From assembly GCA_045576675.1 (NCBI GenBank), contig JAZNGX010000173.1:1-6235 (forward strand): a DNA stretch of 6,235 bases, in the 5' to 3' direction. Below, one piece after another: positions 1 to 6,139 of this stretch (position 1 is the stretch's first letter; each line of letters starts with the position of its first letter). This stretch comes from JAZNGX01 sp045576675. GTDB taxonomy: Bacteria; Bacillota; Clostridia; Monoglobales; Firm-18. The translations under genes and the position numbers were made by a program. The notes below the pieces were generated by a model, which had not been told where the DNA came from, made no database searches, and saw only the letters and a program-made list of their open reading frames with translations.

Positions 1-1
1 C

Positions 2-2920
2 GTAAATGCAGTTGTTGATGATTGTACATTTGCTGATTACCGTGGTATTAAGATGTATGCTGAAGGTGCAGCAAAGACAACAGAACTTACAGTTAAAAAC
101 ACTGACTTCTCAGCAGTAAATGATAAGCCTGCAATTGTGCTTACATACGGTGAAAGTGTAGTTCTTGAAGGCAACACTTACTCATCTACAGGTGTATTTG
201 AGCTTGACCTTGATGGTGCACCGAACGGAACACCTGTAACAAGTGATGTTGCTCCAACTTGTAAGAATGACAATGGTGTTTGCGGCGTACTTGTAGACGG
301 TAAGATTTACACAACTGTTGCTCAGGCTAAAGAAGTTGCAACAGCCGGAAGCAATGTAACACTTCTTCACAATTCAACAGAAACAGTTGAATTCCCAGTA
401 GGAGTTGTACTTGATAAAAATGGTTACACAGCTGCAGGTGTTACTGTAGAAACACCTATTGTTGCAAAAATCGGCGATACTGAGTATGAATCTCTTGAAG
501 CAGCGGTAGCAGCAGCAAAAAGCGGAGATACAATCACGATGCTTTCAGATACAACAATAGCATCAAATGTTACACTTCCAGCAGGTATTACATTTAATGG
601 TAACGGAAAAGCTATTAATGGGGCAGAAATTTGGGCAGAAGGCGATTTGACAATTGAAGGTCATACAAAAGTTTATATGTTTAACGCAGGCTATAATAAG
701 CCGACAATCACAATAGGTGAGGGTGCGTGCCTTGAAATTACAGGTACAGGCAGAATGGTTATAGGTCATGGTGCTATTTTTAACATTACAGGTTCGGTTA
801 TTGATGCTAAAACAGCAGACGTATCAAGCATTACACCTTCATTAATTGCCGCAGGTGCATCATTTACAGGTGCTGGCGTAACATTTAATGTAACAAATGC
901 TTATGTTAAGTTTACATATTATTGCAGCAGCAGCAAAACTGCAAGTGGTACATTTAACTTTAATGTAACCAACAGTATTTGGGAACAGATTAACAAGCTT
1001 GCTTTTGAGGCACAGTCAGTTAATGCGACTGTAAACTTTAATCTGAAAGACAGTGTGCTGAACACTACAAGCCACCTTATTTTTGGTGTGACAGCCGGTA
1101 ACAGCGTTATTGATAATTCTAACGTTAATGTCGGCAATTACAAACAGCTTGAAAACCGCAGTAATCTGACAATCAAAAACGGCTCTGTTGTATATGCAGC
1201 AGATGCAACAAGCTCAAATGCAAAGAAACCGGGAACAATTACTGTTGACAATGCAACATATGTTGGTACTGGTGAATACAGTGGCTCAGATGTTGGCATA
1301 GGTGCTCTTATTCTTAAGAATAATGCAAAGGTTACATTAGGCACAATTTCAAAAACTAATATAACAATTGATGGCACAAGCTTACTTACTGCAACAAAAA
1401 TTGCAGATGTTGCAACAACTACTGTTACAGTTGATGCAAGTGGTATGGCAACAGGAACAACTGCTAAAGTAATCGACCTTAGTGGTACATCATCTATCGC
1501 AGAAATCGTTACAGTTAACGGTGCTGGTGCTGAAGCTACTTATGGTGATGATGGCGATGTAACTGTTAGCGTTACTGCTGTTCCTGTAGCAAAGATTGGT
1601 GATGTTACATATACTACTTTGAAGGATGCAATTGATGCTGCAGCAGAAGGTGATACAATCGAATTGTTAGCAGGTACAATCAGCGAAGGAACGCTTGCAT
1701 TCCCTGCAACACTTAAGAATGTTACAATCAACGGTGCTGCTGATAAAGCTACAGTTCTTAAAGATATGACAATAAAGTCAGCTGATGGTAACTCAATTAT
1801 GTATGAGGGAATTAAGTTTGACGGCATTGTATTTGACAATACAAACTTTGTTATGACAGGCTGGAGAACAAACGGAGCAAGCTATAAAGATTGGACATTC
1901 ACAAACTGTGAATTCAAGAATATTGTTCGTGCTTCAAACGAGGCGGCTATACACTTCAATCTTGCTCCGGCTGAAGCTGTAAAGAACTTCACATTTACAA
2001 ACAATACAATTGACGGCGTTTCAGGTGCAAAAAATTCTGGTATTTATATAGCTGCAACAGGAGAAATTACATTTAATGATAATGTAATCAACAATGTTGC
2101 ATTCCGTCCGATACTTCTTCAGATTAATGACGTTGATGGTGTTGTTGATAATGTTGATGTTACAGGAAATACTTTCTCAGGCAGTGATGTAGGTCGTTTG
2201 CAGATTTATGGTTCTGAAATTGAATTAGACGATGGTAGCTATAAAGAAGTTGGTACGGATACTATCAATATGACAGTATCAGAAAACATCTTTAAGGATA
2301 TAACAAATGCTTATTATATTTGCTGCTGGGGTATTAATCCGGCTTGTTCAACAGTGGATTTAAGCAAGAATTATTATGATGTACCAGTAGAACAAAGCTA
2401 TAGCAAATTCTTCTGGAACAATGTAAAAGCAACAAGTGTTGAAGATTTGGTTGAAATGGGAGTAACTTCTGTTTATACTACACTTAACGATGATGGTACA
2501 ATTAACACATCTAGTCTTGTTGAATTAGTTGTAGAAGAAAAGATTAATTCAAAGAATGCATATATCAAGGATATGACCATAACATACGATGGCGAACCTG
2601 TGCATCAGGTAGTTCTGCTATGTGGTCTGGACAGCCTGGATTATAAAGAGGTTGGTTTTGAACTGAAATTTGAAGGTCAAGATAGGTTGTTTAAAACCAA
2701 ATATGTATTTACAAAGGCAATTGTTACAGATAGAGATAATAATGTAACCGAAATTGTTCCATCAATGTTTGGCGAGAATAACAATTACTTCTTCGGTGAG
2801 GCGTTTAACTTCCCGACATCTTCAAAGAATTCATCATTAACATTTACTCCGTTTGCAGTTAAGCTTGACGGAACAACAATTTATGGTAACACAGACACAA
2901 TTGAAAAGATATATGAATAA
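2..2920 (+). CDS. Large secreted beta-helix repeat protein, 5'-truncated by the window edge
   Basis: The reading frame is open from base 2, so the true start, and any signal peptide, lies to the left. 972 residues are visible. The motif V-x-IG/DG-x-x-x-Y-x-x-L/V-x-x-A, mostly followed by GDTI-x-x-L, occurs at about residues 96, 154 and 529. Copies 2 and 3 introduce long Asn/Thr/Val-rich stretches (about 180-510 and 560-800) with beta-helix rungs such as FTNCEFKNI, FTNNTIDGV, VTGNTFSG and VSENIFKDI. This is the pattern of the pectate-lyase-like, right-handed beta-helix superfamily. The last ~130 residues (from about 844) form a different domain (LDSLDYKEVGFEL, YFFGEAFNF, TPFAVKLDGTTIYG) that ends at the C-terminus. 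No LPxTG motif, transmembrane tail, dockerin or S-layer module is seen. Similar proteins in gut Clostridia are usually unassigned or called adhesins. Binding or glycan degradation is possible, but no catalytic site can be identified. The small peptide gene follows 15 bases later. Confidence 0.85.
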   Translation, partial: VNAVVDDCTFADYRGIKMYAEGAAKTTELTVKNTDFSAVNDKPAIVLTYGESVVLEGNTYSSTGVFELDLDGAPNGTPVTSDVAPTCKNDNGVCGVLVDGKIYTTVAQAKEVATAGSNVTLLHNSTETVEFPVGVVLDKNGYTAAGVTVETPIVAKIGDTEYESLEAAVAAAKSGDTITMLSDTTIASNVTLPAGITFNGNGKAINGAEIWAEGDLTIEGHTKVYMFNAGYNKPTITIGEGACLEITGTGRMVIGHGAIFNITGSVIDAKTADVSSITPSLIAAGASFTGAGVTFNVTNAYVKFTYYCSSSKTASGTFNFNVTNSIWEQINKLAFEAQSVNATVNFNLKDSVLNTTSHLIFGVTAGNSVIDNSNVNVGNYKQLENRSNLTIKNGSVVYAADATSSNAKKPGTITVDNATYVGTGEYSGSDVGIGALILKNNAKVTLGTISKTNITIDGTSLLTATKIADVATTTVTVDASGMATGTTAKVIDLSGTSSIAEIVTVNGAGAEATYGDDGDVTVSVTAVPVAKIGDVTYTTLKDAIDAAAEGDTIELLAGTISEGTLAFPATLKNVTINGAADKATVLKDMTIKSADGNSIMYEGIKFDGIVFDNTNFVMTGWRTNGASYKDWTFTNCEFKNIVRASNEAAIHFNLAPAEAVKNFTFTNNTIDGVSGAKNSGIYIAATGEITFNDNVINNVAFRPILLQINDVDGVVDNVDVTGNTFSGSDVGRLQIYGSEIELDDGSYKEVGTDTINMTVSENIFKDITNAYYICCWGINPACSTVDLSKNYYDVPVEQSYSKFFWNNVKATSVEDLVEMGVTSVYTTLNDDGTINTSSLVELVVEEKINSKNAYIKDMTITYDGEPVHQVVLLCGLDSLDYKEVGFELKFEGQDRLFKTKYVFTKAIVTDRDNNVTEIVPSMFGENNNYFFGEAFNFPTSSKNSSLTFTPFAVKLDGTTIYGNTDTIEKIYE

Positions 2921-2922
2921 TT

Positions 2923-2930
2923 AAGGAGGG
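2923..2930 (+). promoter_or_regulatory. Strong ribosome binding site of the 52-codon gene
   Basis: AAGGAGGG lies three bases after the stop of the surface-protein gene and five bases before an ATG. This near-perfect Shine-Dalgarno sequence is the main evidence that the short frame at 2936 is really translated. Confidence 0.85.
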
Positions 2931-2935
2931 AAAAA

Positions 2936-3094
2936 ATGAAGAATTATAAAAAACCCGAGTTGAAAATAATGGAATTAAGCATTGTTGATGTGATTCAGAC
3001 ATCGGAAACAGAACCCGAAACTGTACAAGAATCAACAGAAATCCCAAATTGGGGTGGAAACAACAGCGGAGTTAAATTCTTTAGCAACAACTAA
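2936..3094 (+). CDS. 52-residue leader-like small peptide, function unknown
   Basis: ATG to TAA, 52 codons, with an excellent ribosome binding site and lying before a strong terminator. It is therefore very likely expressed, probably on the same mRNA as the surface-protein gene. The peptide begins MKNYKKPELKIMELSIVDVI, then QTS, an acidic Glu/Thr stretch (about residues 24-36), and a tail with IPNWGGNNSG and KFFSNN. There is no hydrophobic signal peptide, membrane segment, Cys or Gly-Gly site. From memory, small Clostridia proteins with the pattern Y-x-x-P...D-V/I-I-x-T-S are common and unannotated. A conserved N-terminus with a variable tail resembles a peptide precursor, but no modifying enzyme or exporter is seen in the window, so that role is inference. 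It might instead be a small partner of the neighbouring secreted protein. Confidence 0.8.
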   Translation: MKNYKKPELKIMELSIVDVIQTSETEPETVQESTEIPNWGGNNSGVKFFSNN

Positions 3095-3111
3095 TCAAAT
3101 TAATTAAACTA

Positions 3112-3148
3112 ACGGCAGGAAGCTTTAAGCTTCCTGCCGTTGCTTTTT
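3112..3148 (+). terminator. Intrinsic terminator after the surface-protein / small-peptide unit
   Basis: Twelve perfectly paired bases (ACGGCAGGAAGC at 3112-3123, GCTTCCTGCCGT at 3129-3140) enclose a TTTAA loop and are followed by TGC and a T-tract at 3144-3148. It lies 17 bases after the small gene's stop and separates this unit from fruK. The opposite strand is only moderately T-rich beyond the stem, so function in reverse is weaker. Confidence 0.93.
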
Positions 3149-3181
3149 AAAAAATGAAACAAAAATTTAAAATTTTTCATA

Positions 3182-3210
3182 TTGATTATAGTGCAAATAT
3201 ATGGTACAAT
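3182..3210 (+). promoter_or_regulatory. Sigma-A type promoter of fruK with extended -10
   Basis: A -35 box TTGATT (3182-3187), a 17-base spacer and a -10 box TACAAT (3205-3210) preceded by TGG (extended -10). Transcription would start near 3217, giving a leader of about 25 bases before the ATG at 3242. The box lies directly after the upstream terminator, as expected for an independent unit. An imperfect inverted repeat surrounds the -10 (listed separately). Confidence 0.75.
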
Positions 3211-3219
3211 ACCCTATAT
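3197..3219 (+). repeat. Imperfect inverted repeat over the fruK -10 box, possible operator
   Basis: ATATATGGTA (3197-3206) and TACCCTATAT (3210-3219) pair at 9 of 10 positions around a CAA centre. The centre lies inside the TACAAT box, so a dimeric repressor binding here would block RNA polymerase. No regulator gene is adjacent, and the AT-rich arms could arise by chance. Confidence 0.35.
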
Positions 3220-3228
3220 ATCCAAAAT

Positions 3229-3237
3229 AAGGGGTGG
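3229..3237 (+). promoter_or_regulatory. Ribosome binding site that fixes the fruK start
   Basis: AAGGGGTGG ends four bases before the ATG at 3242, with the GGGG core seven bases away. It supports that ATG over the in-frame TTG at 3182, which lies inside the promoter. Confidence 0.75.
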
Positions 3238-3241
3238 CAAT

Positions 3242-4180
3242 ATGGTTACAACAGTTACTATTAATCCGGCAGTAGACAAAACATATATAGTAAATGATTT
3301 TAAAATAGAATCAGTCAACCGTGCCGAAAGAGTTATTTACAATGCAGGAAGCAAGGGTATTAATGTTTCCCGAGTGCTTAAGCAAACAGGTACTGATACA
3401 ATGGTGCTTGGATTTGTGGGCGGCACTAACGGAGAGCTTTTATTAAGCGAGCTTGCAACCGAAGGAATAAAACATAAGCTTGTAAATGTAAAAGGAAACA
3501 CAAGATTAAATGTGAAAATTATGGATAAGGTTAACAAGCAGGTTACAGAAATCAACGAAGCAGGCACGCCTGTTACCGAGGCTGAGGTTGACCGTTTTAT
3601 GGAAATATACAAAGAGCAGGTAAAGGACAGCCGTGCGGTTGTTATAAGTGGCAGCATACTGCCTGAGATGTACAAAAAAATATATTATGAATTAATAAAA
3701 ATTGCAAAGAGCTATGATAAAATGACATTTCTTGATTGTGGCGGCTCGCTTTTGTATGATGGTATTTTGGCTTCGCCTGATTATATTAAGCCAAACATTT
3801 TTGAGTTTGAGGATATGCTTGGCAAAAAAGGTCTTACAAATGAGCAGATTGTTGCAGAGGCAAGAAAAATTATTGAAAAATATGGTGTAAAAAATGTTAT
3901 AATAACATTAGGTTCAAAAGGAGCGATAGCTGTTTCTGAAACAGAAAGCTTTAAGGTGCTTCCACCGAAAATTGAGGCGGCCTCAACTGTCGGTGCAGGA
4001 GATGCTTTTCTTGCGGGAATATGCCACGGTGCTATGCAAGGCTTCAATTTGAAAAAACAGATGGTTTTAGGTACTTCATATGCCTGTGCAAAAATAACAA
4101 AGGAGGGAACAATAATTCCCTCCATGATAGAGCTTGCAGGTTATCTTGACGGTTGCCAAATTATCCGTATAGACGCTTAA
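3242..4180 (+). CDS. fruK: PfkB-family sugar-phosphate kinase, probable 1-phosphofructokinase
   Basis: 312 residues, the usual length of the FruK/LacC (1-phosphofructokinase / tagatose-6-phosphate kinase) branch of the ribokinase-like family. These cytoplasmic enzymes phosphorylate a sugar phosphate with ATP; FruK converts fructose 1-phosphate to fructose 1,6-bisphosphate for glycolysis. Visible motifs are TINPAVDKT (6-14), GSKGINVSRVL (36-46), GFVGG (57-61), TRLNVKI (87-93), SGSILP (136-141), IKPNIFEFE (182-190), ITLGSKGA (221-228) and TVGAGDAFLAG (249-259), with D254 the expected catalytic base. The first motif reads AGSKG where family members usually have P-G-G-K-G. The gene is alone behind its own promoter, without fruA or fruR, so fructose 1-phosphate versus tagatose 6-phosphate cannot be decided. 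Its last 20 bases overlap the convergent dnaC-like gene. Confidence 0.85.
   Translation: MVTTVTINPAVDKTYIVNDFKIESVNRAERVIYNAGSKGINVSRVLKQTGTDTMVLGFVGGTNGELLLSELATEGIKHKLVNVKGNTRLNVKIMDKVNKQVTEINEAGTPVTEAEVDRFMEIYKEQVKDSRAVVISGSILPEMYKKIYYELIKIAKSYDKMTFLDCGGSLLYDGILASPDYIKPNIFEFEDMLGKKGLTNEQIVAEARKIIEKYGVKNVIITLGSKGAIAVSETESFKVLPPKIEAASTVGAGDAFLAGICHGAMQGFNLKKQMVLGTSYACAKITKEGTIIPSMIELAGYLDGCQIIRIDA
4088..4123 (-). terminator. Intrinsic terminator of the dnaD-dnaC operon, inside fruK
   Basis: On the - strand, GGAGGGAA and TTCCCTCC (4123-4116 and 4109-4102) form a perfect 8-bp stem with a 6-base loop, followed at once by TTTGTTATTTTT (4101-4090). It lies 37 bases past the dnaC stop codon. On the + strand the hairpin has no T-tract after it, so it should act only on the leftward operon. 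The same bases encode residues of FruK shortly before its C-terminus. Confidence 0.7.
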
Positions 4181-5138
4181 CTCTGATATCATCACCGATA
4201 AACAAAAGCTGTTCAAATTCGCCGATAATGCGTGATGCTATTCTGTCAGAATAATTCGTGGATAGCTCACGCGGCGATAAGTTTGAATTTATTATCATTT
4301 TCCTTTTATTTAAAATCCTGTTGTTTATTATTTCAAACAAACAACTGTCAACAAATGGTCCGTGGAATTCTGCACCGAGATCGTCAATTATCAGCAACTC
4401 ACAGTTTTCAACGGAGGATATAATGTTGGCTGCTATTTCGCTTAAATCACGCCCGAACTTGTAATCTTCATAAACGGAGAAAAGCTTCGGGGCAGACATA
4501 TAAAACACTGAACGTCTTTTGCTTATGTATTTATGTGCAATACAATCAGACGTAAAGGTTTTTCCAAGACCTGTCGCACCGTAAAGATACAGATTCTGCG
4601 GTGCGTTTTCTTTTTCTTCTGCAAATCGCAGTGCTATTTCTTTAACTGAAGTTGCGTTGTCACGTGGGGAAAGACCGAATTTTTTGTCTTCTTTATCACT
4701 ATAGAGTGACAAATCAAAGTCATCAAATGTGTGGTTTTCTTTAACGTTAAGGTTTGACGCCTTAAGCAATGCACGGCTTTGCTTTTCATAATAGCAGCTG
4801 CAGCGTTTGCCGTCATAATGCCCCTTGTCTTTGCATTTATTACAATTATAGCTTTTTTCAAGCGATTTAATTGTAAGTCCCATTTTTTTAAGCAGTGCTT
4901 CTTTTTCAGCCATCAATACGTCTATTTCTTTTTTCATACTGTTTGCGGCAGCTTCACCGCTTAACTCGTTGCTCATAACCTTAATGCAATATGAGTGGCA
5001 TATATCAGCACAGGCTTCGTCAATTTCTTTTATTCGTGGTGATGCATTATAAACCTTTTGTATGAGCATTTTATGATTGTTTTCATTTTGTTGCCTGATA
5101 TTTTCATACTCAGCATTTATCATTTCATATATTTCCAT
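4161..5138 (-). CDS. dnaC: DnaC/DnaI-type AAA+ helicase loader
   Basis: 325 residues. The C-terminal half is an AAA+ ATPase of the DnaC/DnaI/IstB group: Walker A GATGLGKT (187-194), Walker B LLIIDDLGAE (248-257), sensor-1-like INSN (283-286), an arginine-finger-like SDRIASRI (297-304) and GDDIR near the end. The N-terminal half is helical and charged, then has C99-x2-C102, H107, C113 and C115, a zinc-binding cluster like that in the N-terminal helicase-binding domain of DnaI. Loaders of this group place the replicative helicase on DNA at origins and restarting forks. The upstream gene is a DnaD-like primosome protein, which supports replication rather than the IstB role, and no IstA transposase is present. 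The start has AGGTGA six bases upstream. The 3' end overlaps fruK by 20 bases. The symbol could equally be dnaI. Confidence 0.88.
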   Translation of the reverse strand: MEIYEMINAEYENIRQQNENNHKMLIQKVYNASPRIKEIDEACADICHSYCIKVMSNELSGEAAANSMKKEIDVLMAEKEALLKKMGLTIKSLEKSYNCNKCKDKGHYDGKRCSCYYEKQSRALLKASNLNVKENHTFDDFDLSLYSDKEDKKFGLSPRDNATSVKEIALRFAEEKENAPQNLYLYGATGLGKTFTSDCIAHKYISKRRSVFYMSAPKLFSVYEDYKFGRDLSEIAANIISSVENCELLIIDDLGAEFHGPFVDSCLFEIINNRILNKRKMIINSNLSPRELSTNYSDRIASRIIGEFEQLLFIGDDIRVKRLYG

Positions 5139-5144
5139 ACAACA

Positions 5145-5157
5145 TCACCTATCCTTT
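5145..5157 (-). promoter_or_regulatory. Ribosome binding site of dnaC overlapping the dnaD stop
   Basis: Read on the - strand, AAGGAT (5157-5152) runs into TAGGTGA (5151-5145). The TAG is the stop of the upstream gene and shares its bases with AGGTGA, six bases before the dnaC ATG. Ribosomes finishing dnaD would uncover or reuse this site, so the two genes are probably translationally coupled. Confidence 0.65.
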
Positions 5158-6003
5158 TTTAATTCGTTTTCTTATTGCATCAAGCTCGATTTTTTCGTAA
5201 TCTATATCTGTTCTGTTTGAGAAGTTACTGTACTTTCCTTTATTGATAACAGGCTTTTTATTATCGGGATTACGCCATTTTGCAAGTATTCCATTTATGT
5301 ACTTAAGTGATATTTTCCCTGTTCTGTCAACGCATATTTCGAGTGCAGAAACAAGCTCGTCTGCAGTTGGCTTAACTTCAATTTCCCACGCTCTTACAAT
5401 TTGCTTTTCGGTGGGTGTAAGCTCTCTGCCCGTAATGCCAAGCTTGTTTTTAATCTTTGTTTCATATGTTCTGTAAGCCCTTACCTCTGCAAGATGCTTC
5501 TCGACGGCTTCGGGAGTAAACAATCCCTTATCTGCCCACGACATTGCAAGCTTTTCTATATATCGCATTTTACCCTTGTTTTCTGAAACTGCATAATTAA
5601 TCATCATTAAAATTACAGTAGGTGAAAAACCGAGATAATCATATATCCAAAATAGTGTCTGGCTGTCAGCAGATGACAGTAATTTACCAAGACTTTGTTG
5701 TGCGTTTTTGCATAAAAACGCAAAGCTTGTGTCACCTGTTAATTCAGTTGGTGAATATGCACTTTTGTCAAATGCAGGAGGAATTGCCTTGCCGATACAA
5801 AAGCCCTTGCCTTGCCAGAAATTAAAGGCAGCGGCAACAGTTTCTTTCGACATTCTTAATGCTGACGCAATCTCTTCCTGAGATGGCATCGGCTTGCCTT
5901 CTATGAAAAATTTATGTGTATACAAATAAACCGATGCATAATCCGGTTTGGTTTTAAATATGTAATTTTCCATAAAATCCATTGGGATTGAAAAGTCGCT
6001 CAC
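5149..6003 (-). CDS. DnaD-domain replication initiation / primosome protein
   Basis: 284 residues starting at GTG. The N-terminus (about 15-70) looks like a winged-helix domain (SQEEIASALRMSKETVAAAF, 41-60, then a GKGF turn). Two DnaD/DnaB_2-type helical domains follow, each ending in the family signature Y-x3-I/L-x3-W: YIEKLAMSWADKG (148-160) and YINGILAKWR (235-244). The C-terminal tail is basic (RKRIKKG). DnaD and DnaB of Firmicutes act at the membrane-proximal origin and in replication restart, helping DnaI load the helicase. The loader gene 10 bases downstream makes this a primosome operon. The GTG start is supported by an in-frame TAA two codons upstream, a GGAG at 6014-6017 and a promoter just before it; the next in-frame ATG is codon 8. 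It could be called DnaD or DnaB; prophage versions exist, but no other phage genes are near. Confidence 0.85.
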   Translation of the reverse strand: MSDFSIPMDFMENYIFKTKPDYASVYLYTHKFFIEGKPMPSQEEIASALRMSKETVAAAFNFWQGKGFCIGKAIPPAFDKSAYSPTELTGDTSFAFLCKNAQQSLGKLLSSADSQTLFWIYDYLGFSPTVILMMINYAVSENKGKMRYIEKLAMSWADKGLFTPEAVEKHLAEVRAYRTYETKIKNKLGITGRELTPTEKQIVRAWEIEVKPTADELVSALEICVDRTGKISLKYINGILAKWRNPDNKKPVINKGKYSNFSNRTDIDYEKIELDAIRKRIKKG

Positions 6004-6013
6004 GGTTTATCTG

Positions 6014-6019
6014 CTCCTT
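6014..6019 (-). promoter_or_regulatory. Ribosome binding site deciding the GTG start of the DnaD-like gene
   Basis: AAGGAG on the - strand lies 10 bases before the GTG at 6003-6001. The spacing is slightly long, but an in-frame TAA two codons upstream of the GTG excludes any earlier start. Confidence 0.65.
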
Positions 6020-6029
6020 TCGACACGTT

Positions 6030-6051
6030 ATTTATATTGTATCATATAAAT
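6030..6051. repeat. Perfect 8-bp inverted repeat over the dnaD -10 box
   Basis: ATTTATAT (6030-6037) and ATATAAAT (6044-6051) are perfect inverted copies around a 6-base centre and span the -10 box of the operon promoter. It could be an operator for a dimeric regulator or simply an AT-rich coincidence. No regulator gene is visible nearby. Confidence 0.35.
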
Positions 6052-6064
6052 CTGTGTATGTCAC
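6036..6064 (-). promoter_or_regulatory. Promoter of the dnaD-dnaC operon
   Basis: On the - strand: -35 box GTGACA (6064-6059), 17-base spacer, -10 box TACAAT (6041-6036) preceded by TGA (extended -10). The start would fall near 6029, about 25 bases before the GTG codon. Upstream of the -35, three A-runs on this strand (6074-6068, 6080-6077, 6086-6082) resemble an UP element. The layout closely matches the fruK promoter, which also has a TG-type TACAAT and 17-base spacing. Confidence 0.75.
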
Positions 6065-6098
6065 GTGTTTTTTTGATTTTGTTTTTGAGGATTAAAAG

Positions 6099-6136
6099 GG
6101 GCTGTCTCACTAAAAATGAGGCAGTCCTGATTTTTT
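6099..6136 (+). terminator. Stem-loop with T-tract at the insertion-sequence tip
   Basis: GGGCTGTCTCA (6099-6109) pairs with TGAGGCAGTCC (6117-6127), allowing two G-U pairs, around a CTAAAAA loop; a run of six T follows at 6131-6136. This fits an intrinsic terminator for transcription entering the element from outside. The reverse strand also has CCCCTTTT after the stem, so it may work weakly both ways. Confidence 0.55.
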
Positions 6137-6139
6137 GCA

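Noticed and set aside
182..1839. Several - strand open frames of 60-100 codons under the surface-protein gene
   Set aside because: They mirror a repetitive, strongly coding + strand frame and have no ribosome binding sites or recognisable domains.
2859..3047. - strand 62-codon frame overlapping the small peptide gene
   Set aside because: It lacks a ribosome binding site and covers the end of one convincing gene and the start of another on the opposite strand, with a good Shine-Dalgarno for the + strand peptide.
2936..3094. Small peptide as a ranthipeptide/SCIFF or Gly-Gly-leader bacteriocin precursor
   Set aside because: It has no Cys residues and no Gly-Gly leader cleavage motif with a typical leader, and no radical SAM enzyme or peptidase-exporter is in the window. 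Only a looser precursor-like idea is kept.
3182..3241. In-frame upstream extension of fruK from a TTG codon at 3182
   Set aside because: These bases contain the -35 and -10 boxes, and the encoded residues do not resemble the PfkB N-terminus. The ATG at 3242 has a ribosome binding site and begins at the family's TINPA motif.
4101..4126. AGGAGGG followed by ATG inside fruK, as a possible internal start
   Set aside because: The distance to the ATG is too long, the site would be paired in the hairpin, and the downstream frame is just the end of fruK. The - strand terminator explains the repeat better.
4161..5138. IstB-type transposition helper for the loader ATPase
   Set aside because: No IstA transposase is adjacent. 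The N-terminal zinc cluster and the operon with a DnaD-like gene fit a replicative helicase loader.
6050..6060. Possible DnaA box near the dnaD promoter (ACATACACA on the - strand)
   Set aside because: It departs from TTATNCACA at two conserved positions and has no neighbouring copies, so an origin or DnaA control is not supported.
6067..6090. T-rich run read as a terminator for a + strand gene
   Set aside because: No stable stem precedes it and no + strand gene ends here. On the - strand it fits A-tracts upstream of a promoter.
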